The notes beneath the pieces were generated by a model. The model searched no databases and was not told the origin of the DNA. It saw only the letters and a list, made by a program, of their open reading frames with translations. The position numbers and the translations under genes are program-made. A stretch of 64,000 nucleotides of DNA. It comes from Lindgomyces ingoldianus (Eukaryota; Ascomycota; Dothideomycetes; Pleosporales; Lindgomycetaceae). How positions within the stretch are numbered: position 1 is the stretch's first letter; every line of letters starts with the position of its first letter. The DNA lies in assembly GCF_010093535.1 (NCBI RefSeq), contig NW_022985166.1:315933-379932 (forward strand), read 5' to 3'. Positions 12,635 to 25,882 of this stretch are shown one piece after another.

Positions 12635-12945
12635 GTAAACTTTTTAAAAGCTATAGTAGCCTACCTTACAGCATATAATCTAGAAAGAAGGACCTATAAA
12701 AAAAACTTTATTATCTTATTTAAATTAGCTTTAATTAATAAACTACACTTGCTACTCTAATAATTAATAACTACATGTGTAGTGTTTAGTTTGTAAGACA
12801 CTGCTAGCAGTGTAAAGGAATACTTAGTAAGGACACCTAGCTAAATTAGACTAGTTTTAGTTAAAGAAGGCAGAGAACATAATAGCAATACTTTGTACTA
12901 TAATTACTACTAATAGGGACTATTAGTCTATAAAGGGGGGCGTAG

Positions 12946-13306
12946 TGTAATAATTCTTATTTTATTTTAGGTTGCTTAGAACTTATCTAAAGGGTCTTTA
13001 TATTAGCTCTAACTCTGACTTAATTCTTATAAATTATTAAGTTGCCTAGAACCTCTAGAAGGCCTCTGTATTAGCTCTAACCTTAACCTAGCCCTAACTC
13101 TACCCTGCCCCCTGCTGTACCTCTATTCCCTTATGTATTTAGTTGCACCTTGCTCTGTAGCTAGCTTAGTAGTTTTCTAATATCCTTTTGTATAAGGCCT
13201 ATAGGTGTCAATGGCATTCCTAGGTTCAGAGTCCCCACGCACTCCTATATGCCTCTGAGTGGATTCCCTCCGCATTCGGACCCATTGTCTTGCCTGCGCT
13301 GTTACA
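12946..13306 (+). repeat. 3' LTR of the outer element (family 1)
   Basis: Aligns along its whole length with 1272-1632 in the same orientation and is followed by the matching duplication AGTAC. Its first half carries many more C-to-T changes than the 5' copy, while its second half is nearly unmutated. Confidence 0.9.
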
Positions 13307-13311
13307 AGTAC

Positions 13312-14450
13312 TAAGCTGTTTTTTTTTGTTTTAAAGTGTCTAATTTATTAGCTGCAATTTTTTATTTATCTATAGTTTTATAGATAGCTGTTAGAGCTTC
13401 TTTAAAGGCTTCTACACTACTAAATATTTCTTTAGTCTTAGAATTTAGTGTAGAGCTGTTAGCTCTAAAGTCTATCTAGTTGTCTGTGTGTAGCTAGAAC
13501 TAGATTGCAGGGGGTTCTTCTAAATGTAGTCCTATCTAGAATATTATTTCTACATTAGTTTAAAATGCTTCTTTGTTGTATTATATATAAAAGTAGCATC
13601 TAGTAAAAAAGAGGCAAAGGTTCTTAGGTAATCTTTTAAAAGGCTTTAAAAAGGCTAGTTATAAAGTCTTCTTAGCTATAATGCTTACTCTCTTCGTTAA
13701 TATATTCTAGAGTTTAGCTAGCTCTACCTATAGTGCGTGTATCTAGTTTATAGAGCTTATAGCTAATTAAAAGTTTACTAGTGTAAGTTAGTTATTAAAT
13801 TTAGCTACTTTTTAGTATAAGTTTTTTACTTCTTTACAGAAACTAACTAGCTTGTTAATTTTATTACTAATCTATTAAAGTTTCTTAATGTTGTTTTAGA
13901 GACTATTAATTTATTTTACTAGAACTTCTTTATTAGCTATTAGAACTTCTAATAATCTTAATAAGGCTACATAGGCTATGTTAGAATTAAGGTTATGTTA
14001 AGTAGTTATACTTTTTAAAGAGTATAGTGTTTAATGTTATAATCCTTACTTTAAGAAGCACTTAGGTTAATGTTATTTCCTATAATAGAACAGAGGGTAG
14101 AGGCTGACAGCAGGGTGTACAGTCCTACGTAATGGCTAATAGGCTGATGGAGTAGAGAAGAGCAACTAGATTGTAGTTTGTCTCTATAGCAGCAGTATAG
14201 TAGCCAGGTTAAACAGTCCTGTTAGACAGGGTTAGAGGTATATATGTTGCAAGATATACAAATAGTATTACAGCTCTTTAGAAAGCTAAATGCTACTTAG
14301 TCTATGTAAAAAATAAACTAAACATTAAACACACCTCTTTAAGATTGTTTAAGGTTAGAACTATATACATGTCTAATAGTGCTAAGAATAAGTTAGACAA
14401 GTTTACTAAGTTTACAGCATAGCAAACTTGCCTAACTTGTTAAACTTGTT
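13312..14450 (-). mobile_element. Decayed retroelement fragment, related to 26872-28990
   Basis: Shares many blocks in the same orientation with 28020-28800 (for example a block ending in AGTAGCATCTAGT here and AGTAGCATTATAT there). So it is a second copy of one repeat family. Both copies seem to run on the minus strand with an LTR-like region at their right end. No domain is readable and the assignment to a class is uncertain. Confidence 0.4.
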
Positions 14451-14886
14451 TAACTCGCGGCCTGTTCTCTTATTAGATGATGCATTCCTCTGTAATCGCA
14501 GGCAGCTGCACTGCCTCCGCATCCTCCAATTGGTCCGTAAACGAGTCCTGCCCCAACCTAGCTAGATTGTGGAGTACTTCGAGTGAAGTTACGCTGGTGC
14601 AACTATAGACTGTAACAGTAGCATTGCTACTTTTTAATAAGAAGCAATCTAATTATATATCTTGCACTATATATACCTTTATCTTGTTCCTATCTAGGAA
14701 CTGTTTAACCTAAGCATCTTATACTGCTGTTAAAGGGCAAACCACAGTCAGCCGCACCTCCACGTCCTAGTAACCACGCCTTAACGGACTGTACACCCGT
14801 TTAGACTAAGTTCTCTCCCTCCCCGAACACCTAATATCCTCCTAGGCCCAGAGTTCTTCGGAAGCCATTTCTCCGAAGTAAAGATT

Positions 14887-14972
14887 GTAACATCATGGTC
14901 GGGGCCGATACAGGGACCCTTCGGATAGGTTCCGAGCGACCCGAGATGGAACGATTCGTGAGAATCGTTACA
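14887..14972 (-). repeat. Internally deleted family-1 LTR fragment
   Basis: 86 bp starting TGTAAC and ending ATCGTTACA. The right three quarters match the first part of the family-1 LTR (1272, 36799) on the minus strand, including GGGACCCTTCGGATAGGTTC. It is hardly mutated. No matching target duplication is visible. Confidence 0.65.
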
Positions 14973-15084
14973 TATATAGTAGCTTTTTTTCTAAAGGCAT
15001 TACCTCCCTAGAACCCTCTCTATACATAGAGCTACTTGCAACACAACTCATGTCTACTAGGGATTGTTGCCTGTTGCTGTAATC

Positions 15085-15130
15085 TACTGCAGTTTGCTGT
15101 AGTTTGCTGTAGTTTGCTGCAATTTGCTGC
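15085..15130 (+). repeat. Decamer tandem repeat
   Basis: About five imperfect copies of the 10-bp unit TTTGCTGTAG / TTTGCTGCAA in a row. A simple tandem array with no visible function. Confidence 0.75.
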
Positions 15131-15179
15131 AATTTACTTTATAGCTTTCCCAACGCTGCTAGGTAATCTCTTACTCATA

Positions 15180-15811
15180 CCTCTAGGCATCAGCCTATTT
15201 ATTTAAACAGTAGTTAAAGAAGCGAAACTAGCGGTTGTGCAAGCAAAACAGTTAAGGGATTAGTAACAGCAGCAAGAAGAACCTTATCCTAGAGGCTATC
15301 ATCTATAGAAGTAAGTTAGTGAATAGTTGCAGGCGGTGCGAGAGGCTGTAGTAGGTCATGATAGAGTCTTTGCAGCGATAGAGAGGCGGAGGCAGCTAAA
15401 CAGCAAGATTTTCCTTAACTACGAAGTAAAGCAGCCCTAGAGCTCCTAAACAGCCTAAGAAATTCCTGCTGCTACAACAAGCTACACAGCTGCAGCTCTA
15501 CAACTAGGGCTTTAATTCAGGCTGCACGTAATTAGAAGCTACAGTATACTATACACAGCGTAGTGTACTTTTTAGAAAGTTAATTAAGACCCTGCTTGTT
15601 AAGGTACATGTACTACATTAATCTCTGCGGCGATAGAGAGGCAGAGGTAGAGGCAGCGCTAGAGCTTCCTAGCATCCCGAGAAATTCTTGCACAGGCAAC
15701 AAACTACACAAGCTGCAGCTCTACAACCAGGGCTTTAGTTTAGGCTGCACGTAAATAGACGCTGCAGCATACGTGGCGGTATTAGGCGGTGAAAGGAACA
15801 GGCGCAACGCT
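15180..15811 (+). repeat. Decayed Gln/Ala-rich frame with an internal ~150-bp duplication
   Basis: The segment at about 15375-15545 recurs at about 15630-15770. Both share a CGATAGAGAGGC block and the block GCTGCAGCTCTACAAC. Read on the plus strand with stops ignored it gives Gln-, Ala- and Arg-rich peptide, as in the tails of some fungal transposases, but I cannot identify it. It ends where an inverted copia copy begins. Confidence 0.5.
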
Positions 15812-16274
15812 AGAGACTATTTATATAAAGCTTAATTACTAGAGTGTAGTTATCTTTTTTCTTTTAAGTTAGAAATATTATGTTTTATATAGGATTCTTA
15901 TGTAGTCTTTTACAGCCTTTTTTAGCTAGTTATAGTTCTAGTTTATATAATAAATCTAATGCTACTTAAAGGGCTGTTTTATGCAGTTTATTAATTAAAG
16001 TTAGTTACTTATATAAATAACCTCTTTTTTATGCCTATAAAGGATCCCTTTATACTAGAGCTAGTTTATCTAGATCTAGCAGTTGTTATACAGGTTTATT
16101 TTTATTCTTTATATAATAATATAGTATAACTTGTGTGCAGTAGAGTCTTACTAGACTATTTTTTATCTTAATAATAATATCTAGAGCCTTAATTCTCTTT
16201 ACTATATGTAGTCCTATTTATTTCTTCTTCTCTTGCTATGTCTTTACTTTAAAACTAAGTAAAAAATTTAGAAC
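15812..16274 (-). mobile_element. Left-hand piece of inverted copia copy B
   Basis: The reverse complement aligns with about 19800-20260 of the intact-length copia element A. Its right end is at the exact insertion point of A. The rest of copy B resumes at 22478. The 3' LTR of B is missing, so B was truncated at about 15812. Confidence 0.75.
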
Positions 16275-16540
16275 TGTCTGTACGCAGCAGCAGCGTCGCG
16301 GCCTGGATACAAGCGATCACGCACGAGCAGGATCACGTATCTATGTCACATGATGCTCGTGCGCGAACCTCTGTGCGCGAACATCTAGATATCCCCCTTT
16401 TCCTCTGTACAGAGGAAAAACAAGAAGCAATTAACACTAGTTACCTAACACCCTTGTGCAATATTTACACTGTGCAAACCTCTCTGTCTTGTACGCATTT
16501 ACTAACACTAAGTGCTAGCTAGTAAAGAGTCTATTTAACA
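16275..16540 (+). repeat. 5' LTR of copia A
   Basis: 266 bp, begins TGTCTGTACGCAGCAGCAG and ends GAGTCTATTTAACA. Still GC-rich in its first 130 bases. The same LTR recurs at 22212, in reverse at 26587 and, diverged, at 25883. Confidence 0.9.
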
Positions 16541-19500
16541 CTAATTAGTAGTTTAAATACTATAAAAAAGAAAGCTTTTTTTATACCTTTTTATTTAAAA
16601 ATTTATATATAAAAAGAATTCTTTTTCTTACTACTTTAACTATAAATTAGTAAGAGTAAAGACAGAGTCTAATTTACATGTAAGTAGCTATAAATCTCTA
16701 TTTAGTTACCTAAGTAAGAGTAAGAAACCTGTCTGTACAATACTATTTAGAGGTATTATATAAATAGTAGTGCTTGTTTAACGCTAAGAGGTCTGTTTTA
16801 TCTTTTTACATAAGGCTGTTTAAAGGCAGTGTACAACAAGAAGTAAGACAGCGCGCAACAACGCATAATTAACTACTATAAAGCAACAAGCAACGCTAGC
16901 TTTATCTATAACTAGCTAATATAATGTATTAACATATAACTAATATATACCTTTTATAGGCATCTTAGCAAAGACTTTAGCAAAGTAGATAAATATTAAA
17001 AATTAGGTAAATAAAATTAAACTATTAAATAACATACTTAAAAAAAAGCTTAATTTATATATAGCTAACTTAATTATAAAACTCTATATGTTAAGTATAA
17101 TAAACATATGTATACTTAAAAACTTTTAAGATAACTTTATAAAATAAAAGCTTATACACTTTAAAAATCTTAGCTAACTATTCTTATAAAAACTAATTAC
17201 TACTCTATAAAATAAAGGCATTAGCTTTAAAAAGAATATAACAGAAGCTACTATACTATATAAACTTATAAAAAAAAATACATGTTTACTATTTTACTAA
17301 AGCATTATATAAAACTATTACTACTATTACTAGTTTTAACATAATAAAGAATGTCTCTATATAAATTACCTATAGACTTAATACTTTCTTTATAATTAGT
17401 ATAACTACTTTATAATAGCTTACTGTATAAGAGCACAACTAGGCAGCTACATATTCCTGTAGCTACAGCTCTGCATAAGATTCCCTAAAGCTTATACCTA
17501 CTATATATAATTTAATTACTATATAATCTATACTAACTTCTACCTAAATAAGATATTACAGCAGAGAACTTTACACCTAAGAAGGTTATATAATTCTAAA
17601 AAGCATAAAAAAAGAAAAATAACTACATAAAGTAACTATATAATATCCTAGCTAATAAAGCTATAGTATTTATTAAGCTCTACTAACGCCTTACTATTTT
17701 TAAGGCATTATACATAAGCATCTTTCCTAATATTCTTAAAAAGCGCACACACATGTTCTACCTTTATAATATTAGTCTAAAATAATTATAGAAGTTACTA
17801 TATAAGCAGCTTAGTAATTACTTTAATACTAATATAAACTATAACTAGTATTAGACAGATTAGATAATAATAAGCTTTATATAAAGTAAGTAAAAAAACT
17901 TTATAAAAACTTTATATAAAGCTTTTAAAGCTATAATTAATAAACTTACTTTTATATAAAAAGCTTTTAGTCTATAATTTTAAAGTAAGATACTACTTTA
18001 CACTACTATTATATAAGTATGCTAAAGGTAACTTAAACTTAAACAAGCAATGTTTTTAATTAAGCTTATATATAAAGCACTATATAGTAACTTTTATTTA
18101 GCACTTTAAGTTATAATTAATTAATAGAATAATGCATTTATAAATAAATCCTAAAACATGTACTACACTAATAGGTAATATAGCTTACTATGTACATATA
18201 GCTATTAACAACATAAAAGAAGCTTAAAAGAATATAGAGAATTATTTAGACTATAGTTCTTTATATAATTAAAGTAATGCTTTATTTATTATAAAAAAGA
18301 ATGTTAGTTAATAAATTATCCTTACATAAATTAATTTTATGTAAAACACTAATATATCTTTTTATATAAAAGATTCTATAATAAAACACTAATATGTAAG
18401 AAAGTAAATATGTACATTTAAAAGTTTAAAAGTAAACTAAAGTAAAAAAAAAAAGTTACATAATAATAATAACTTAAATAAAAAGAAAAGTAAAAAGATT
18501 ATTAACTACTTTACTAATACTGCATTTCTTTACTGCGCGACCGCAGAGGACATCTACAGCCTAGAACCTAAAGGATACGCAGAACAGTTTATCCTTAAAG
18601 ATTAATACTATACAGTATACTAAGGTAAACTATAGAATACTAGCGTAGTAAGAATCTCTACTATAGAGAAGTTATAACTTAAAGCATACCTATAAGAATT
18701 CTTTTATATAAAAGTAGACTAAACACTAAAAAAAAAAAGTATTAGCTTTAAAAAATAAAAATTAATAAAATTAATTAGTACTATATAAATTACTAACTTA
18801 GTTAGTAACATAATGTATTACATTCTAGAGACTCTAACACTATTTCTACTATTACTAGCAGATGCTAACTAACTTAGAGTATACTTTAACAACATTTTAA
18901 ATATTATTATATGTAAAGATAAAACTACTGTTTTTATTATATAAAAATAAAAACACTTTTTTTTTAATATTAGTAAGAAAGAATTTATGTTTTTCTTTAC
19001 TAAATTAAAACTTTACTGCCTCTACTGCTAATTTAAACACTCTTGCATAAAAAGACTTTAGAAGATGCTAACTAGCACTAGCCACAACATTAATACTGTA
19101 GTGCTAGAAGAAATTAAGAAGTTCTACTACCTCTACTAATTATATAACTAGGCCTTATAAAGATTTAAGTTTATAATTAAAAATAACACCTACTTTAACT
19201 ATAAAGTTATTATTAATGTTATATAAATTAATAATAAAGATATTTTATATATTATTAATATAAACATATTATTTTAGGCTGCTACATTTCTAAAATCTAT
19301 GTCTACATAAAATACCTAGAATGCACTATATAAATGCTAGATTAACACTTATTAAAAACCTCTAGACTATATTATGTATAACTCTAGTATAAACTTTACT
19401 TTAGAGGATTTTTAAGCTTATGCAAAGATTGTAGAAGCTACATGTAAGCAGATGCCTATAGAAGCACATTAAGTAGTTAGAAAGGTTAAGCGCGCACACA

Positions 19501-19895
19501 CACTTTTTTAATAAGTGTTTAACATCCTAAAGACTAAGCTAGGTGACTGTACAGATAATAAGGCTATTCTGCAGATAGCAGTTAAGGCTCTAAACAACAT
19601 AGCTAGCCTACATAGTCTAGTACCTACGCTGCTAGTCTTTAGAGCATACCTAAGAATTAACCTAAACTCTCTACTATTACTAGACATTATTATATAAGTA
19701 AGCACTATATAAAAAGTAATAAAAATACTTTAAAAAAACTATATAAAAGTAAATATTAATTATGTAATTAACACTTATAATAGCTTTATAATGCATAAAG
19801 TTCTTAACCTTTCTCTTAGCTTAGAAATTATAGCATAAAAAGAGAAAAAAAGCTAGACTAGCCTATATAAAATTAAAAGTATTAAAGAGAGAAAT

Positions 19896-19921
19896 NNNNN
19901 NNNNNNNNNNNNNNNNNNNNN
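19896..19921. other. Assembly gap of 26 N
   Basis: Unresolved bases inside copia A. The inverted copy B covers the same place near 16170-16185 and suggests that only about ten bases lie between the flanking sequences, so the N count may be a placeholder. Confidence 0.95.
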
Positions 19922-22211
19922 ATATTATTATTAAAAAAAAAATAGCTTACTAAAGCTTTAATATACACAAGTTAAACTATACTATAAAAAAAAAAAATAA
20001 CCTACTTATAATAAATAACTTAGATAAACTAATTTTTATATAAAAAAATTTTTTAAAAAAAAGAAAAAAAATAGCCTTATAAAAATATTATAAAAGTAGA
20101 ACTAAAGCCTACTATAAACTAAGCCCCTTAGGATAGCAATGCTGCACTAGTGCAAAGAGAAGATATAGATACTAGAAAAAGTAAAAAGTAAAGAAAACCT
20201 ACATAAAGTCTAAACTAGGTATTTTTAACCTAAAAAAAAAAAATAATTAAGCCTTATCTATTAAGCTTTATATAGACAGTGTAATTACTATACTTAGAAA
20301 ACTATTTAAGAAATTAGACTATATAAAGATAAACACTTTAATTACTAATAGCACTTTTAAAGTTATAGCATATAACTTAATAAAGCATAAAAGTTAGATT
20401 TTTAACCTTTACTTTATATAAAAAGTAAAAAGTAAAATAACTTAACTATATAAGAAATCCTGCCTAGTATTTACTAGCTACTTAAATAAATAAAAAAAAA
20501 AATCCTTACTTAGTTACTAACTATTTAGAAAATAAGCTAGAGACTACTTTTAGCTATAAAAGTAAGCCTAAAAGCTATATATAAAATGCATTTTAAACTA
20601 TGTAATATTACATAAGTATACATCTAATTAATAGATAAGCTTATGCGCACACTGTACATAAAGCTACTAAAGGAGATACGCTAGAGCTTTCTACTAAATA
20701 TAATACTCTAGGTTATACAACTCTTATATAGAGCTGCTAAATTAGGACTGTATTAGTTTAAGATATATTATAACTACTATAAAAAAAAGCTACACATGCA
20801 CATCTTTTTATATAACCTCTGCCTTTTAATTACTAATAAAAAAAAGCACACTTTTAGTATTACTAGCTTATAGATAGATAACACTTTAAGCATTATAATA
20901 AAAAATTTTACATAAAAAAAAAAAAAACTATAAAAAGTAAAGTTTTATATAAAAAGTAAAACTATTTTAGTAAAAAAGTAGCTTATTAAGTTTAATAGTA
21001 AAAAAATTAAACTTACACATAATATAGTAGTTTTTACTTAAAAAAGATAAGTAAGCTACTTTTATATAATTAACCTAAAAAATAAAGATGCTGCATAATA
21101 ATATATTAAGTAATATATAAAAAGAGTATATATTACATTTATATGTTAACTAAAAGCAGCATTTAACTTATTTATTACTGTATAAACTACAGACTTTTTA
21201 TATAATAATATTAACACACTTAACACATAAATCTAATAGTAAATAGATAATAGTAAGCATAGTCTTACCTTTTTACTATTATAGCTTAATTATGTAAAGC
21301 TATTTATTTTTATAAATAAATTATTTACTAATAATAAAAACCTTAGCTTATAGCTAAGATTTTTAATTATATTAAGTAATAAAAACTATATAAAGTAAAG
21401 TAACTACTTTAAAATACTAGGCAACATTATACACTAGAATTCTACTAAGTGTAAAAAAGTAACTAGAAGTGTTTTTACTAGTAAACTATATAAAATAGTT
21501 AGAAAGTTTAATAATATAATTACTTTTAGTATAACTTTATAGTAAATTATATAAACACTTAAACTACTACTAATTTTAGTAGTAATCTGCATAAATTTAA
21601 AGTCTTTATATAATTACTTTATTAAGCTAGGCACTACTAGTAAAAAGTAACTTATAATTAACATTATATTACTTTATAAATTATATAAAAAAAAGAAATT
21701 ACTAAAATAAAGTAAATTAATAGTAAAAATAACTTAGTAAATATATATATAAAGAAAACACTAAACTAGGCTTTTTAATTATTAGTTTTAACTAACTACC
21801 TCTCTGTCTAAATAAAAGCATCTATAGACTAGCTAGATTCTGTGCGCAAAGATGCTTTAAACTAACTAGACTAACAACGCCTTTATATAAAGCTTATTTC
21901 TTTTTATTTTTTATTTTTTTTTATATTATACACACTTATCTTTTTTATTATAAGGATCTGTTACTATTAGCACTATATAAAAAAAAAAAGAGCTAGAGGA
22001 TTATATAGTAGAGCTTAAAAAGTAAAAAATAAAATAAAAAAAAAGCTATTTACATAGCATAACTAGCTTATTCTAATGTATAGCATTATTAAGGCAAGTC
22101 CTAATAAATAGGGTAGAGTAAAGGCAGAACATAATTAAATAGACCTACATAGACAAAAGGGAGGTAACGCGTACAAAAGGTAACTCTTTAGATAAAAAGA
22201 AAAGTTGCTAG

Positions 22212-22477
22212 TGTCTGTACACAGCAGCAGTGTCGCGGCCTAGATACAAGTGATTACGCACAAGCAGGATCACGTATCTATGTCACATAATGCTTGTGCG
22301 CGAACCTCTGTGCGCAAACATCTAAATATCCCCTTTTTCCTCTATATAAAGGAAAAATAAGAAGTAATTAACACTAGTTACCTAACACCCCTGTGCAATG
22401 TTTACACTGTGCAAACCTCTCTGTCTTGTACGCATTTGCTAACACTAAGTGCTAGCTAGCAGAGAGTCTATTTAACA
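22212..22477 (+). repeat. 3' LTR of copia A
   Basis: Same length and order as the 5' LTR, with more C-to-T and G-to-A changes (for example GTACACAGCAGCAGTG for GTACGCAGCAGCAGCG). Followed by GAAC, the flank also seen before the 5' LTR. Confidence 0.9.
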
Positions 22478-25020
22478 GAACTTTATATAATATTAAGCTA
22501 TTTTAAGTGTTAATTATATAATTAATATTAACTTTTACTCTCTTACTTTAAAGCATTTTTATTACCTTTTATACAGCGTTAGCTTGCATAGCAATGTTAG
22601 AACATAGTGTAAAATTTATGTTAATTTTTAAGTATGTTCTAAATATAAGTAATATAGGTATAAAACTATTTAGTCTTACTATATTATTTAGAGCTTTAAT
22701 AGCTATCTATAACACTAATTTATTATTTATATAATTATTTAATTTTGCATAAAGAATGTTATATACACATTATAGTAGTGTGTGCGCGCGCTTAATCTTC
22801 TTTATAGCCTAATAAGCTTCTACTAGCATTTGTTAACATATTGCTTTTATAATTTTTACATAATTCTAAAAAAATTTAGATGTAAAGTTTATACTAAGGT
22901 TATATATAATGTAATTAAGTAAGCCTTAATATATATTAATCTAACACTTATAAAGCACATCTTAGGTATCTTATGTAAACATTAATTTTAAAAAGATTGC
23001 TGCTTAGAATAATATATTTACATTAATTATATGTAGTATATCTTAGTTACTAATTTATATAACTAATGTTAATTACTATTTTATAATTAAAGTATAAATT
23101 ATTTTTAATTATAAACTTAAATTTTTATAGTACTAAGTTATGTAGCTAATATATATAGTAAAACTTCTTAATCTTTTTAAGTATAGAGGAATTAGTGTTG
23201 TGTCTAGCGTTTTTAAGCATTATGTAAAGCTGTTCTATACAAGAATAGCTAAACCTTTTATGCAGTTATTAAAGTTTGTGTTTTATAAAAAAAACATTAA
23301 TTTTTTCTTTATATATTAAAAAATAAGTAACTTTATTTACGCATAACTAAAACTTTACTTTTATTACTTTATATAATTACATTTTATATATTATTAAAGT
23401 ACACATTTATCTAGTCTACACTAGTAAGAGATAATAGAAAAAGTGTTAGTGTATCTAGTATGTAATATATAACACTACTAACTAAATTAGTAATATATAT
23501 AGTACTAATTAATTTTATTAATTCTTGTCTTTTAAAGCTAATACTTCTTTTATTTAGTGTCTAGTTTACTTTTATATAAGAGAATTCTTATAAGTATGCT
23601 TTAAGTTATAACTTTTTAATAGTAAAAATCTTTACAGCGCTAGTATTCTATAGTTTACCTTAATATACTATACAGTATTAATTCTTAAGAATAAACTGTT
23701 CTGCATATCTCTTAGGTTCTATGCTGTATATGTCCTCTGCTGTTGCATAGTAGAGAAATATAGTAGTAGTAAAGTAGTTAATAATCTTTTTACTTTTCTT
23801 TTTATTTAAGTTATTATTATATAACTTCTTTTTCTTCTACTTTAGTTTACCTTTAAATTTTTAAATATATGCGCTTACTTCTTTATGCGTTAAGGTCTTA
23901 TTATAAAATTCTTTATATAAAAAGATGTACTAGCGTTTTACATAGAATTAATTTATATAAAGATAATTTATTAACTAACATTTTTTTATAGTAGACAAAG
24001 CATTACTTTAATTATATAAAAAAGTGTAATTTAAATCTTTTTAGACTTTTTCTATATTATTAAAAGCTAATTATATAAAAGAAGTTATATCTTCTATTAG
24101 TGTAGTACATGTCTTTTAGTTTATTTAGAAATGTGTTATTTTGCTAATTAATTATAACTTAAAGTGCTAAATAGAGGTTACTATATAGTGCTTTATATGT
24201 AAGCTTAATTAAAAACATTACTTATTTAAGTTTAAGTTATCTTTAGCATGCTTATATAATAGTAGTGTAAAGCAGTATCTTGCTTTAAAATTATAGACTA
24301 AAAGCTTTTTATATAAAAGTAAGCTTTTTAATTATGGCTTTAAAAGCTTTATGTAAAGTTTTTATAAAGTTTTTCTACTTAATTTATGTAAAGCTTATTA
24401 TTATTTAATCTATCTAATACTAGTTATAATTTACATTAGTATTAAAATAATTACTAAGCTGTTTATACAGAACCTTCTATGTCTTCTTAAGACTAATATT
24501 ATAAAGGTAGAACATGTGTGCGCAGCTTTTAAGGATATTAAAAAAATGCTTATGTATAAAGCCTTATAAATAATAAAGTGTTAGCAAAGTTTAATAAATA
24601 CTATAGCCTTATTAGCTAGAATATTATATAGTTACTCTATATAGTTATTTTCTTTCCTTTATGCCTTCTAGAATTATATAACCTTCTTAAGTGTAAGGTT
24701 CTCTACTGTAATATCTTATGTAGGTAGAAGTTAGTATAAATTATATAGTAATTAAATTATATGTAGTAGGTATAAGCTTAGAGAATCTTGTGCAGAGCTG
24801 TGGCTATAGGAATATATAGCTGCCTAGTTATGCTCTTATATAGTAAGCTATTATAAGGTAGTTATACTAATTGCAAAGAAAGTATTAGGTCTGTAGGTAA
24901 TTTATATAAAGACATCCTATAAGGACAGGGCTCTGCACCACTCTGCTAATACAACTAAAAGGTACAAATAATTAACTAACAGTTAATTTTTAGGTGCAGA
25001 ATAGTATATATACCTGTTGC

Positions 25021-25068
25021 ACGTAAGTACTATCTTAGCCTTACACGTAAGCGCTATCCTAGCCTTAC
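25021..25068 (+). repeat. 24-bp tandem duplication inside copia B
   Basis: Two adjacent copies of a 24-bp unit beginning ACGTAAG and ending TAGCCTTAC, differing at three positions. It lies in a segment that copia A does not have. Confidence 0.7.
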
Positions 25069-25882
25069 ACATCCTCTATAGCGTTAGAACTAGCGCTAGT
25101 AGTAATAGTTTAGTATAGTAGTTTAATAAAATAGTAAAAGCGTGTTTTTTTTATAAGTTTATACAGCATAACAGCTTCTATTTTATCCTTTTTAAAACTA
25201 ATACCTTTATTTTATAAAGTAGTAATTAGTTCTTATAAAAACAGTTAGCTAAAAATCTTTAAAGTGTATAAGCTTTTATTTTATAAAGTTGTCTTAAAAG
25301 TTCTTAAGAGTTTATATGTCTATTATGCTTAATGTGTAGAGTTCTATAATTAAGTTAGCTGTGTATAAATTAAGCTTTTTCTTAAGTATATTATTTAATA
25401 GTTTAATCTTATCTACTTAATACTTAATATTTGTCTGCTCTGCTAGAGTCTTTGCTAAAATGCCTACTAAAAGTATGTATTAATTATATATTAATATGTT
25501 ATGTTAGCTACTTAGAGATAGAGCTAGCGTTGCTTATTGCTTTATAGTAGTTATTTATGCGTTGTTGCGCGCTGTCTTACTTCTTATTATACGCTGCCTC
25601 TAAACAGCCTTATATAAAAAGATAAAACAGACCTTCCAGCGTTAAATAAGCACTACTATTTATATAATACCTTTAAATAGTATTATATAGACAGGTTTTC
25701 TACTTTTTATTAAGTAACTAAACAGGGATTTATAGCTACTTATATATAAATTAGACTCTGTCTTTACTCTTGCTAATTTACAGTTAAATTAGTAAAGAAA
25801 AGGATTCCTCTTATACATAATTCTTTAAATAAAAAGGTATAAGAAAAGCTTCTTATCTTACAGCATTTAAACTATTAATTAG

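Larger units (their letters stand above)
1272..13306 (+). mobile_element. Outer LTR element, apparently non-autonomous, split by nested insertions
   Basis: Two direct 361-bp LTRs (TGTAAC...GTTACA) lie at 1272-1632 and 12946-13306, flanked by the same 5-bp duplication AGTAC (1267-1271 and 13307-13311). Removing the nested gypsy element (2942-12634) and the nested solo LTR with one target copy leaves an element of about 2.1 kb. Its own internal DNA is only 1633-2292, 2498-2946 and 12640-12945, roughly 1.4 kb, with no recognisable gag or pol, so it fits a TRIM/LARD-like parasite of another LTR element. A purine stretch (TAAAGGGGGGCGTAG) precedes the 3' LTR. A second, inverted copy of the internal part is seen at about 29150-30825, so this is a real family rather than a one-off deletion. 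RIP has hit both LTRs unequally. Confidence 0.85.
14451..15179. other. Mixed repeat debris with GC-rich islands
   Basis: Two islands of normal GC content (about 14455-14620 and 14735-14972) interrupt the AT-rich DNA. They look like remnants of less mutated repeats. I see no coding frame. The island at 14887-14972 contains a deleted family-1 LTR, listed separately. Confidence 0.4.
16275..22477 (+). mobile_element. Ty1/copia retrotransposon A, full length but RIP-dead
   Basis: Direct 266-bp LTRs at 16275-16540 and 22212-22477 (TGTCTGTAC...TATTTAACA). The flanks share GAAC (16271-16274 and 22478-22481), a 4-bp match where 5 bp is usual. The 3' third, read through stops, resembles the end of fungal copia reverse transcriptase and RNase H, including GAAKLGLY-like (about 20740) and KLGTTSKKQLIIN (about 21630). 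No frame is intact. The element landed inside an inverted copy of its own family, as the flanks are contiguous when it is removed. A 26-base gap interrupts it at 19896. Confidence 0.88.

Noticed and set aside
19508..19705. Overlapping 60- and 65-codon frames on both strands
   Set aside because: They lie inside the RIP-dead copia element and are chance openings.
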